Source: Amblyornis subalaris (Eukaryota; Chordata; Aves; Passeriformes; Ptilonorhynchidae). Taken from it: 64,000 nucleotides of DNA. The stretch is taken from positions 1 through 64,000 of the forward strand of contig JACAXG010000108.1 of assembly GCA_018881555.1 (NCBI GenBank). The letters run 5' to 3'. Every line of letters starts with the position of its first letter. Within the stretch, counting starts at the first letter, position 1. The notes under the pieces were generated by a model. That model was not told where the DNA came from. It saw only the letters and a list, made by a program, of their open reading frames with translations, and searched no databases. Below are positions 29,001-38,391 of this stretch, in pieces. Both the position numbers and the translations under genes were made by a program.

Positions 29001-31493
29001 AAATCCTTCAACTTTGCCTGAAAAAGCACAGTATTTTAATTAGTGGAAATTGTTAAAAGANATTATTTGAAAACAAACTGTGCACACATTTTTCCACAAT
29101 GTTCTTACTGGACTAGGTAAGCCACTGGGACTTTCTAAACAGAAGTCTGCTGCTCACATGTGAAAGAAAACACTTAGAACATTGAAATGGGGAGAAATGT
29201 AAAGGTCTTGACACTCGATGGTGACAGAGCAGTTGCAGCTTGTCAGGAACAAAGCGGAGGAAGGTGTTTTGAATGTTGGAGGTCCACTCTCGTACAAGAC
29301 ACCACATGGAGCAGGAGGTGATGAACACTGCACAGGAAGCACTGACACTGTGAAAGCACGTGGGCAGGGAGCATCCCAGTAAGCCACCCCTGCATCAGCA
29401 ATTCCAGAGCCTGCAGTTCAAAACGTGATTTCTAATATTCCCCTGTAACACATGGCCTCCATTAACATGGCAGCAGTCCAAAACATACTGAGTTTAAGTG
29501 TAATTTGGCCAAACACCATTTATAGATATCCACTGGCAGAGTTCTACACCTGAACACGATACTAGAACTNCCTAGACAGATGTCAACTCTCCAGGAACAA
29601 AAAAAAAAAGAGACTAAAGAACATCACAAAAAATACATTTAATAAAATGTATTTGGCAGAACCATCANAGTTTTAGTTCTTCAGCTGAGTTTAAGGAAAA
29701 AACAATAACTCATAAAGGTTTTATGGCACAACTATTAAAAAACNAGTGTGTTTCCCAGATCCACTTTAAAACATACCAACTTTCAAGTAGAGAACAGGAT
29801 TCAAACTCCTGGAATAACTAGAAAGCACTGAGAGGTAGCCAAACACTGTCTGCTTAAGCCCATTTTCATACAACCTTAAAGCAGGTTAAATCCAAGGACC
29901 CGGGGGTTTCAGGGGTGTGTCTCCAGAAAAGGTTTTTTTTAAGAGAGTTTTTAAAAGCCCTCAGAAACCTNTGTGCCTGACTTACAGCACCACAGCAGTG
30001 CAGTGTTCCAACTTTAATTTTATTCCACACAGCACAGATTAAGCCCATTTCCACCCACCAGTTTCAGTTAATTTAAGAGCAAAGAACCTATACATCTTTG
30101 CAACTAATNTGTGTATCCTTTTTGCTTCAAAGTTACATGACAAATGAATAGGTTCAGGCCAATCTAAAACTGACCCTTTCTGCCACATTCTTCACACGTC
30201 CTGGGAGTTTTCAAAGTTCAGGGAGTAAGNTGCTCAACTGAGCAAAACAAAACAATATCACCTTCCTTTGGGTTGATAATCTGTGCTTTAAGCATTTTGA
30301 AATACCCTTAAGAATATTTCAAATACACTGAACTGCTGATATACCAAAACACACTTTAAAAAGCACTCTCTACTTATCACAAAGGGGTGGATTTCACATA
30401 CTTTATCCAGGAGTTACATTTTCTTCCTCAGGAAATGATATGTTCTAGCTTAAGAAAACAAGATTACTTCAACATAAAGAGGATGAAAAGGTACCTCAGT
30501 ATATACTGCAGATATTTTCAGGTTCAGTGTTCACCTGAGGTGATGGTAACTAAAACTGATCAAGGTGGAGAACATCCAAGTNCTCCAACGTGTGCTGTGA
30601 ATAAAACTACTCAGTATCTTCTTGCAGGATTCCTGGACTCAGGAAGAGGTATCACAGACAGTGTAGCAGCTTGCATGGGAGTACTTCCAAGGGCAAGGAA
30701 GTGTGGAAAGATACTGCCTTTACTGGAATGTGGACTAGGTGGGCACGCAGCACTTGACCTGCTCTGCAGCATCACCCTCTCAATTAAGGCAAGACGTGCT
30801 ATCAAGTAACATACCTTGGTCCTTCAAGGAAGGCTTCATCCACGGAGATAATATGAGAGACAAATGGTTTTACACAGTCAGTGCTTCTGCCGATTTTTTG
30901 TTCCAAAAAAACACAAAACAAGACCTCCAAAGCCGTTTCCCCCACCAACACATGGTGAAATTTACCATGTGCAGCGCGATCCCGGGAAGGGGAGCGGCTC
31001 CCCCCGGGCCCCCCCACCCGGGAAGCGTCACACGTGGACGTGCCCCAACCCCCGCGGCGCGACGGGGACGGGACGGGANGGGACGGTGCCCGAACCCCGC
31101 GGAGACCACGGGACCCTCACCCCGCTCGCCGCGCCCCCGCTCCCCGGCCCGCCCGGCCACATGGCGCCGGGAGGGCGGGGTGAAGCCGAGCGGGCCGCGG
31201 CCACGCGTCAGGGCTGCTGGGGTCGCCGCCATCCCCATCCCCCCCTCCCCTCGCGCGTGCCTGTCCCCCCCGGCTCCCCGCTCCCTCCCCTCACGCACCT
31301 TGCTGGGGGGCTGCCGCGCCCCCGCCGGGGCCCAGGCCAGGCATGTGCAGGCGGCGCTGAGGTGTGCGGAGGGCACGTACTCGTGCTGCAGGCGGCTGCT
31401 GGCCGTGTCCCACACTCGCAGCCGCCCGTCGGGCCCGGAAGCGGCGAACAGGCGGCACCCGCGCGGGGAGAAGGCGCACGGAGGGGCCTCCAT
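8046..31493 (-). CDS. WDR43: WDR43 (UTP5), U3 snoRNP / t-UTP WD40 protein
   Basis: A nucleolar WD40 protein of the t-UTP part of the SSU processome, needed for pre-rRNA transcription and processing. The coding exons, 5' to 3' on the minus strand, are: 31493-31299, 26839-26705, 24244-24123, 20187-20067, 18786-18647, 18141-18039, 16999-16935, 16559-16388, 15882-15796, 14201-14070, 13613-13476, 12662-12576, 11335-11304, 10525-10462, 9564-9451, 9016-8947, 8317-8262 and 8165-8046. All junctions are GT/AG and the phases close to 1953 nt (650 aa; human about 677). WD repeats fill roughly residues 1-350, with exon 4 reading ...KGDNSSV and [16 protein letters not shown]. The UTP12/UTP5 C-terminal domain spans about 451-569 and an acidic tail 590-650 ends in ENESEEE. 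I chose the ATG at 31493 because [10 protein letters not shown] aligns with the known N-terminus; an upstream in-frame ATG at 31544 falls in the promoter. Exon 13 is only 32 nt. One N at 20159 lies in codon NCC. Confidence 0.96.
10914..10926. repeat. Run of 13 G in a WDR43 intron
   Basis: Uninterrupted G13 on the plus strand (C13 in the WDR43 transcript), within the intron between coding exons 13 and 14. Length is probably unstable between individuals and prone to sequencing error. Confidence 0.8.
14932..15016 (-). ncRNA. SNORD53: C/D-box snoRNA, SNORD53-like (copy A)
   Basis: Lies in the WDR43 intron between coding exons 9 and 10, sense with the host. A 7-bp terminal stem (GGCATGC 14932-14938 with GCATGCC 15010-15016) brackets box C GTGATGA (15008-15002) and box D CTGA (14942-14939). 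An internal D' CTGA lies at 14977-14974. The guide before box D, CTTGGCTGT, is complementary to ACAGCCAAG of 28S rRNA, and the +5 rule selects the first C after ACAG. Human WDR43 introns also host SNORD53 and SNORD92, and from memory human SNORD53 targets C3848. The snoRNA is about 730 nt from the 3' splice site, further than usual for intronic C/D RNAs. Confidence 0.88.
18444..18539 (-). ncRNA. SNORD92: C/D-box snoRNA, SNORD92-like (copy B)
   Basis: Lies in the WDR43 intron between coding exons 5 and 6. A terminal stem (18444-18453 with 18530-18539, one mismatch) encloses box C GTGATGA (18528-18522) and box D CTGA (18457-18454). D' CTGA is at 18496-18493. The D guide CCTTGGCTGTG is complementary to CACAGCCAAGG in 28S rRNA. 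It is shifted two nucleotides relative to copies A and C, so the +5 rule lands on the A of ACAGCC, two bases upstream of their target. That shift is the known SNORD92 (A3846) versus SNORD53 (C3848) difference, as I remember it. Confidence 0.87.
19333..19560. repeat. 114-bp tandem direct duplication
   Basis: Two head-to-tail copies, 19333-19446 and 19447-19560, with period exactly 114 and only a few substitutions. They sit in the WDR43 intron between coding exons 4 and 5. Read on the host (minus) strand, each copy holds CTAGCAG followed 44 nt later by CAG/GTGAGT, i.e. a consensus-like acceptor and donor. Confidence 0.9.
22400..23270 (+). mobile_element. Old, degraded CR1 LINE fragment
   Basis: Matches the body of avian CR1 on the plus strand, antisense to WDR43. 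Near 22505-22540 the DNA still resembles the reverse-transcriptase stretch reading roughly DFS-AFD-VS. Further on come the segments preceding the CR1 3' UTR (about 22985-23260). Many indels and stops break every frame. Its 5' limit is uncertain and may reach 22150. It lies in the WDR43 intron between coding exons 3 and 4. Confidence 0.7.
23643..23725 (-). ncRNA. SNORD53: C/D-box snoRNA, SNORD53-like (copy C)
   Basis: Third paralogue, in the intron between WDR43 coding exons 3 and 4. Box C GTGATGA is at 23717-23711, box D CTGA at 23652-23649 and D' CTGA at 23686-23683. The GC-rich terminal stem (23643-23648 with 23719-23725) has one bulged A. The D guide ACTTGGCTGT matches ACAGCCAAG(G) of 28S rRNA with the same register as copy A, so it predicts the same C target. 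It shares GGTTTCGCT upstream of D' with copy A. It most likely corresponds to the second human SNORD53 copy. Confidence 0.87.
24448..24769 (+). mobile_element. CR1 LINE 3' end, 5' part (split copy)
   Basis: Classic CR1 3' region: the part preceding the UTR (CCCAGAGAAGAGAAGACTGA), the TTCTTCACCCAGAGGG block, and the ATTTGGACCATGCCCTCAGG block. It stops in the CTGTCCTGTGCAGGGCCA block. The expected continuation to the tail reappears about 700 bp later, at 25474-25535. The two halves flank an LTR-like insert. Confidence 0.85.
24770..25473 (+). mobile_element. Solo-LTR-like avian ERV insert inside CR1
   Basis: About 700 bp without CR1 similarity that interrupts a CR1 copy. It begins TGGAAGCC; the sequence resembles avian ERVL-type LTRs as I remember them. 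CACA flanks both sides (24766-24769 and 25474-25477). A TG...CA boundary ending in TTTCA at 25462 is equally possible, so the right end is uncertain by about 11 bp. No retroviral coding sequence is present. It sits in WDR43 intron 2, between coding exons 2 and 3. Confidence 0.65.
25474..25535 (+). mobile_element. CR1 LINE 3' tail (second half of split copy)
   Basis: Contains CTTTGATGATCCCTTCCAAC followed by the diagnostic CR1 terminus, ATTCTATGATTCTATGATT. It completes the copy that starts at 24448. Confidence 0.88.
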
Positions 31494-31683
31494 GGCGCGC
31501 GCTCCCCTGAGCTCTGCCCGGCCCGCCCCGCGCGGCGCATGCACCGCCCGCGTGCTCGCCCCGAGCGCCTGCGCCGCCCGCCCCGATGACGCCGTACGGC
31601 GTCATCGGGGCGGGCGGCGCAGGCGCTCGGGGCGAGAGTTGAGAGCCCGAGCCGCGCCCCCTTTTCCCGCCTCTGGCCGCTCC
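31494..31683. promoter_or_regulatory. Bidirectional WDR43 / TRMT61B promoter
   Basis: Only 190 bp separate the two divergent start codons, within a CpG island of about 30960-32240. There is no TATA box. Candidate sites seen: an NRF1-like GCGCATGCAC at 31535-31544, NRF1-like GCGCCTGCGC (31565-31574) and GCGCAGGCGC (31617-31626), GC boxes either side of the centre, and TGACG half-sites (31587-31591 and mirrored at 31600-31604). The last four types sit symmetrically because they are inside a palindrome. The head-to-head arrangement is the same in human. Confidence 0.85.
31555..31636. repeat. Perfect 82-bp palindrome, no spacer
   Basis: Arms 31555-31595 and 31596-31636 are exact reverse complements over all 41 bp. 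The centre is CCGT/ACGG and no loop is left. It is GC-rich. Symmetry fails immediately outside (31554 against 31637). It lies wholly between the start codons of two divergent genes. Confidence 0.97.
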
Positions 31684-34600
31684 ATGAGGGTCTGGCGCGC
31701 GCTGCGGCGGGCGGCCGCCTCCTCCTCTTCCTCTTCTTCTTCTTCTTCTTTTCCTGCCGACGGCAAGCCTCGGAGGCGGGCATGGGAGACCTCGCTGTCG
31801 CCGCTGGAGCGGGTGAGGCGGCTGCTGCCGCCCGAGGAAGCGGCGGCGGTGGCGCGGTGCGCGGCGGCAGCGCCGCCTCAGGCTCCCCCTGAGGAGGAGA
31901 AGGAGGAGGAGGAGGCGGCCGCCCCCCGTCAGGCGCCGCTTGAGGCGGCGAGTCCGCGTCCTGGCCCTTTCCGCCCCGGGGAGCTGGCGCTGGCGGAGCT
32001 GCGGAGGAAGCACAACACGACGCTGAAGCTGCTGTGCCGGCTGGCGGCGGAGGCGGTGCTGAGCAGCCCCGGCGGCGTCCTGCCCCACCGCGACATCATC
32101 GGGCAGCTGCCCGGGCAGGTGCTGCGCACGTCGGGCAGGGCGCAGCTGCTGCTGAGGCGGCCCTCGCTGGAGGAGTACGTGCTGCTCATGCCGCGGGGAC
32201 CCACCATCGCCTACCCCAAGGTACTGGCTGGTGACTGGGAGGTCGCTGGTTGAATCTTACCTTTAATTTTTCGCGAATAGTAATGCGCCGTTTTGTTCTC
32301 ATTCGCAGGATATAAGTGCTATGTTAACGATGATGGATGTCCACCCGGGAGACACCGTGTTGGAAACTGGCAGCGGGTCTGGTGCTATGAGCTTGTTTCT
32401 GTCAAGAGCAGGTGAGAACCTGGTTTTAGAAAACACAGAATTATATTTTATTTCCTTATCACACCTTACTTTTCTTTTGCCCAGATACTTATGGTTCTCA
32501 TGGTATTTACTACTCAGTTCATAAAAGCTTTGTTGCAGTTCATGTGTTCCTTTATAGTTTGTTGACTTGAACGAAAGTTGCATCAGGGCCAGCACAGGTG
32601 CTGCAAACCATTTTGACTGCTTAGAGGGCCGTAGTGCAAATGGTTTCCAAAGGCCCCACAGAAAGCTAAGTTTCAGCCATCATTGTTGTTGGCTTTGGCT
32701 TAACCATACTTGTCTCTCTCTCCAATCTCTTGCTTTTCTCAGTTTCTTTCTTCCTCATCTTGATGCATCACATGAATAATCTGAGTGCTGGGTACCAGTG
32801 AAAATGCTTATGAGGATGCACACTTGTTTTTTCATGTTACAGCCAGCCTGGTTTGATCAAGGTCTCTGTGCTCTGAAAGGTGGACAGCCTTTGCGTTCAG
32901 CCACGGGAGCGAGGGTGAAACTTCACCCTTAACATTCATTTTGTCTGTAGGCATTTTGTTAGTGGACCACATTTCAGAATAATCTGATTTATGGGCTCCT
33001 GATAGAATAAACTCGTTCAGGAGAGGAAACAAAACCATCATCATTGTTTGCAATATTAAAGGACTTGGGAGGGTAAAGACAAGAACTTCATTACTGATTA
33101 TCTTGAAATGATAGAGCAGAAAAGCACAATTTGCATGTCTTGAAGACTTCTGTTCAAAGTCAGTGTTTGAGGGCATCCCACTGTCAGAGTAACTGTACCT
33201 GAGTTTCTGTGAACCTAGCACTCTTTTTTTACTATATCCCAGTGTTCATTAAAAAGCTACATTGTAGGCTATGCTGTCTCTGTAAAATGTTTACAGTTTG
33301 CTCTGCCTTTGTGGGTTTACTCTATATCCTGCAGCAATTCAAGAGAATGTTCCTGCTCCCACTTCCAGTCAAGTGTCTGTGGGAGGTGATGTGAGGGAGA
33401 CAAACTCAACAAAGAAGCTGCTCTTTTTGTTCAAGACCACTAAACAGCCTTAGAACTTGCTCTTGCTCTGCTGTGATACCTGCAGCTGGATAGCTGCTGT
33501 CCCTCAGCAGGTACTCCAGGATAACAGTACAAGGCTTTTTAGAAGCGTGAGTTTTTCTGAGGAAGTTTAGTATTCAGCAAGTACCAGACTTGTCAATCCA
33601 ACCCTGCTCTAGGATGCCAGATCAAAATGCTGAGGAAGTAGGAATGGTACAAGGTAGAGTGCTGAGATCTATCAGGAGCTTAAAATTTGTGAGAGCATGT
33701 AAGCAGCAGCAAGGGGGATCTGGAGGCTGCCTTTCCAAGATGCACTGAGTAGTTTGTTGTTCTTAGTCGTTTGTTTTAGCTGTAACCTCTAGCTGCCATG
33801 CTGATCTGGTTGAAGCTGCTGCTGTCAGTGATCAGCCATTAAACACTGCTCCAAGATCCCTCCACCGCAGCTGGTCTTGATGTGTGTTTGGCCCAAGTTT
33901 CAAGGTCGGCATTTGCAGCTCTGCTCCCTCTCCCTCTTTCTGCCCCCTGCTATTCCTTTGTTTCTTCTGATCATCTTTCTGAAATTAACTAGTTTTTTGG
34001 GGATTTTTAGTTCCATTGGGATTTTGGAGCTAGCATGGGATTATCCTCAAAGCAGCCATTGCTGCTGTGGGAGCTAGAAGCTGATGAAACAGAAGATAAA
34101 CATCAGCACTTCTCTTTGGGTGATCAAAGACAACATGCTGAAACCCTTTCTTACAAGTTAGTTCTGGCCTTTGTCTGTTCCAGGGTGAGCTGGATCAGGG
34201 AGCGACAGTTGCAAAGTCCATCTCTTCTGTTTTTTCAGTTATCTGAATGGATTCACAGTGGGATCACATAGGTGAGGGAAGGAGCCTGGTTACTTCAAAC
34301 TGAAATGGCTTAGGCACAAAACCTGACCCAGTGAGCTGCTGGTTCCTAGAAGCTGCCTGCACCCATTCCAAAGTAGCAAGGAGAGAGAGAAGTGAGTGGT
34401 AGGATAGGCTTGAGGAATTGGAGTCATACAAATANAGAATAATACAGCAGTGCACACCCTGCTGTCTGCCTGGACAGCCTGGAATGCTTCCTGTATGAGG
34501 AACGTTGTATGTTGGACTCATAAATTTCAGCATAGTAAATTTAGACTTAATTAATAATTTATTACTGTTGCAAACAATAACAGGAAAATTACACAAACCT

Positions 34601-37600
34601 ATGTAAATCAAAGAGTACACTGGAAAACTTGTCTGTGAGGCTGAGATCAGTGAGCAGGTCTGGGGGGGTTTCTTAGCCTGTGATCACTGTTGGCAGCGTT
34701 CTCAGCTGGTACCTCTTGTTGCTCTGGCAGAAGGATCAGGGGCCACAGATGCTCAATTTGTCTTTGCTGCAGGGGTGATGTCAGGAGGACATCTTGGGAA
34801 CAGTCTGTACTACTATAACTACACTTTATTTCATGTGTGCATTGGTGGATTTCCATCTGTAAAAGAACTAACACAGCAGTTTTTCTGCATCTACTTGCTT
34901 TAAATGTAAAGAAAAAATAGATTATCATTGATTGTTTCATATGTGATGATTTCCTACAGTGGAGATGGAGAGGTGTACTTACGTTATAGACTATGCTTTT
35001 TGTTGTTTTTTTTTTTTTTTTTAAGTCTTTATTACAGGTGTGAAAAGTGGTGAGTCAGGTGTCTTTTGTTTGTTTTCAGTTGGGCCCAAAGGACGTGTTC
35101 TAAGCTATGAAATCAGAGATGATCATCATAATTTAGCTAAGAAGAATTACAGGCACTGGCGTTCTGCATGGGAAATAGGACACATGGACAAGTGGCCAGA
35201 TAACGTGGATTTCATTCTTAAAGACATTTCAACAGCTGCTGCAGATATGAAATCTGTAACACTTGATGCAGTGAGTGAATCCAAAAAATTCCCCCATTTG
35301 ACATGTATCTTTTCTACATAAATTCAGACCTCTAGTGCTCGCACAACAGGATTCCCATATCAGTTTAACACGAGAAAAAACAATCAGGTCTTCATCAGTG
35401 AAAGAAACATTGTAATTTTTTGGTCAGATTTACAAGTATTTTCAAGGTTTCAGTTACAGGTTCCCAAATGAAAGAGTGATAAAGCTGTACTATAGAAATA
35501 TTACAAGTAATTACTGCTGTCTTGTAAGCAGAGACTAACTTACTTTTTTTATAACTAAGACATTATATATTTCAAGCCTTACATTTCAGAAGAATACAAA
35601 ACCGTACTAAACATGTAAATATGTAACCACTTCNCTATAGCGATATAGAATGCTCAATATAACTAAAGCCTCACTTAAAGAATGCTATTGCTTGCTCTCC
35701 TGTCCTGGTACTTTGTACCCAGATTTCCTAAAGGGAGACATGCTGGGGAAAATAGCTGGATGCTAACCACTCTTCCCTGTAAAGCAGACAAACTACTTAC
35801 AACTACTTACTTACTAAAGGCTTTAAACAAATGACAATTTTTAAAATGGTTTAAGCAAAGATATAATACATAGCATAAAAATACCATTTAAAAAAACTTT
35901 TTAAATAACAGTCACAGGAAGGATCAGATACTGCATATCCTGGTTTACAGTTTGAGTAGCTTTCTAGCAGAATATGGATAAATTGCCAGACAGAAGTTTT
36001 TTAAATCTTGAAACAAACAGTGAGTTTGGCATTGAGACCATAATGTGCTCTTTTTATGCACTTGAACATTCTTTTTTTTTCACATTTCAGAAATGGGTGT
36101 TCAAACGTGTTAGTAAATGTAGTCTTCTAAAAGTTATTACTGTTAAGATTATGGAATTTAATTACTAGGAGATTTAACTTCCTACAGGCCCACTTAGTTG
36201 GTCAAGTGCTACTTCCTGTTTAAATAGAAATTCACTTGGAAGTAGAGAGGACTTTGTTTTGTGTAAGTGTGGACCTCAGGTTTTAAGAGGCAGTAATAAA
36301 ACTGGTTGATGATTCCATACTGCTGTTGTATGCATCTCTTTTCCTTAAACTTTTTTTTCCCCCAAGTACATTATGTTACACTGATAGATGTACTTACGTT
36401 TTCCCAGTAAACATTAATAAATCTTTCTCTTACAGGTAGTTCTGGATATGCTTAACCCTCAGTGTGCTCTTCCTGTTGTACACCCAAGCCTGAAACAGGG
36501 TGGTGTGTGTGCTGTGTACTTAGCAAAGTAAGTATTTACTTCTGCCACTTACACTTTTATTCAGGCATTACCTGGCATTGTGACAAAACCAAACATCTTC
36601 TGAAATACACATGCAGCATTAATGAAATGTTTAACAAAGGTAGGTTTTTTCCCCATGAAACTTTTCTTGGGAGTTGCACTCAGTATAAATTACACTTGGC
36701 CAAATCCTTTGGCTTCTACTTTGGGAATGTTCTCATTCTGGTCAGTGAAGTTTGCGCTTTATGACATCCTCAAAGTACCTGTACTGTTCTCCAATTCAGT
36801 AGTCAGGTGGCTCCTTTACCCTAAAATTGAAGGACTCGTGTAACCTCAAAGGTAAAGAATGTAACAAAGTCAGTAGAATTGAGACTGTGTAATTTGAGTT
36901 TTCAAAATACTACTTTATCCTTTGCATTTCTTCAAAAGCATCACACAGGTTATTGACCTTTTAGACAGAATACGGACCTGCAAGCTTCCTTTTTTGTGTG
37001 AAAGGATAATTGAGGTAACTCACAGAAGCTGGTTAGTACTCCCTGCTAAATTCAAGAATTGCAAATCAAGCCAAATGGTGGAAACTCAAGAAAATATTGA
37101 AGAACCACCTCAAAACGAATANGAAGAAATCCATATTCAGGATGAAGCAGTTCTTAAAGAAAGCAAATACAATGGTAAGAACCTTAGTGCTGATGAGACA
37201 CCCTATTACTGCATTTTAATAATTCAGTGTAGGAAGAGGCAGTATTTTTTCTTAGGTCAGCAGAGAATAGACAAGGTTTTGGACAGTCTAGACCTTGTCA
37301 GGTTTGAAAAAGACTATTAATTGTTATTTAAGTTTAAATATCTTATTAAAACTCTAGACTAAATAGAAAATAAATTTCCGTCAATAAAGAATGACTGCCC
37401 TTCTACTACTGTTTTCAAATTTTTGGTTTTTAATAAAATTCAGTTCTTTATACTCATCCTATAGCTGCTTTAGAGGACCCTGATGGACTTAAGTATTCCA
37501 TAGGAGAAACAGTGCCAGTGTGCTCTGTTTTAAAATTATGCTATTCTGGCAAATCCAAAAATTATGCCATATAGATATATAAATATATATATATGTATAT

Positions 37601-38129
37601 ATGACAGATAGGTGTAGATATATACACAGTATAAATCTGCAAAACGCATACTAGAGCGAAGAGGTCTGAATATACTGATAGGTGACAACAAAGCACTTAA
37701 CAAGAAAAAAAGAAAGAATATGTCAGGGAAAAACATTCCATGCACATTGTCAACTCTAGTCTGCATGTATGTCTTAAGCTTGTGGGAACAAAGTTAAAAA
37801 AAAAAAATGTACTTCCCACAGAATCACTTTCTGATGATGCTGAAACAAACCGCTCAGTGCCTTACATTGCTCGCCCGTCCCACTGGCAGGAAGCTCATTC
37901 AGGTGAGACACTTGGCAAATGTTTATCTTAAAATTTGCTTAGTGGTATTTTTATTTCAAAAAAACCTACTTTTCTTTGTACTAGCATTTAATATGTTCCT
38001 ATATCATGAAATCATACAACTTAAAATAATAAAGTAATCATTATATATTGAAATACTGAAGTAGTAACTTTTGTTTTTTAATTAGCGTTCCTTACCAAGC
38101 TGAGAAAGTTTCGACCACTGCTTTCTTGA
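31684..38129 (+). CDS. TRMT61B: TRMT61B, mitochondrial tRNA/rRNA m1A methyltransferase
   Basis: An S-adenosylmethionine-dependent enzyme that makes N1-methyladenosine in mitochondrial tRNA (position 58) and mitochondrial 16S rRNA. The coding exons are 31684-32220, 32309-32411, 35080-35270, 36436-36527, 36939-37174, 37822-37902 and 38086-38129: 1284 nt, 427 aa (human about 477), with all junctions GT/AG and phases consistent. The N-terminus [13 protein letters not shown] is basic and hydrophobic like a mitochondrial presequence, and is followed by a run of ten serines. SAM motif I is [11 protein letters not shown] at about 197-207. Acidic SAM-binding E224 sits in [12 protein letters not shown], and motif VVLDMLNP begins at 278. 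A poorly conserved acidic insert spans about 340-395. Codon 369 contains N (TAN), which could be Tyr or a stop. Start chosen because the frame upstream runs only through the promoter palindrome. Confidence 0.94.
31718..31755 (+). repeat. TRMT61B: 38-nt pure pyrimidine tract coding poly-Ser
   Basis: Unbroken C/T stretch of TCC/TCT codons inside the first TRMT61B exon, giving ten consecutive serines. Tracts like this expand and contract easily and can adopt triplex structure. It lies about 80 bp from the promoter palindrome. Confidence 0.85.
37569..37602. repeat. AT-rich microsatellite
   Basis: Imperfect (AT)n run broken by occasional G or A, in TRMT61B intron 5 (between coding exons 5 and 6). 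Confidence 0.75.
37950..37955 (-). terminator. SPDYA: Candidate SPDYA poly(A) signal
   Basis: AATAAA on the minus strand, 437 nt past the SPDYA stop. A weaker ATTAAA lies at 38077-38082. I see no canonical signal between the stop and 38083, so using either one would carry the SPDYA 3' UTR across the last TRMT61B exon in antisense. Confidence 0.35.
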
Positions 38130-38170
38130 TGCTGCTGCCTCCTTAGCTGCTAATTTGAATATTGTATCAG

Positions 38171-38176
38171 AATAAA
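38171..38176 (+). terminator. TRMT61B: TRMT61B poly(A) signal
   Basis: AATAAA, followed by an overlapping second ATAAAA, 42 nt after the TRMT61B stop codon. This gives a very short 3' UTR. Confidence 0.75.
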
Positions 38177-38391
38177 ATAAAACATTACAAAGCAGATGCT
38201 ACATTTTGCAAGTTGTGTAACTTTTAAGTAATGACTGCTTTGATTTCTACCCCATGTCAAGTTTGAAANATGAACCATTACCCCACTATTTCAAGAGAGA
38301 AATTTTAACCGAATCATCATGTCTGGTGGTGTGCTGCAGCACAAACTGCTCTGCAAATCACCGCATCTGTTTGTGTCTTANCAAGCGTATT

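Noticed and set aside
30870..31544. Upstream in-frame ATG at 31544 as the WDR43 start
   Set aside because: The extra residues (MHAPRGAGRAELRGARA) have no counterpart in known WDR43, and the ATG lies in the promoter. [10 protein letters not shown] at 31493 fits.
30739..31683. Long plus-strand open frame running upstream into TRMT61B
   Set aside because: It crosses WDR43 intron 1, antisense WDR43 exon 1 and the shared promoter. It stays open because of GC content and the palindrome. The ATG at 31684 gives the expected presequence.
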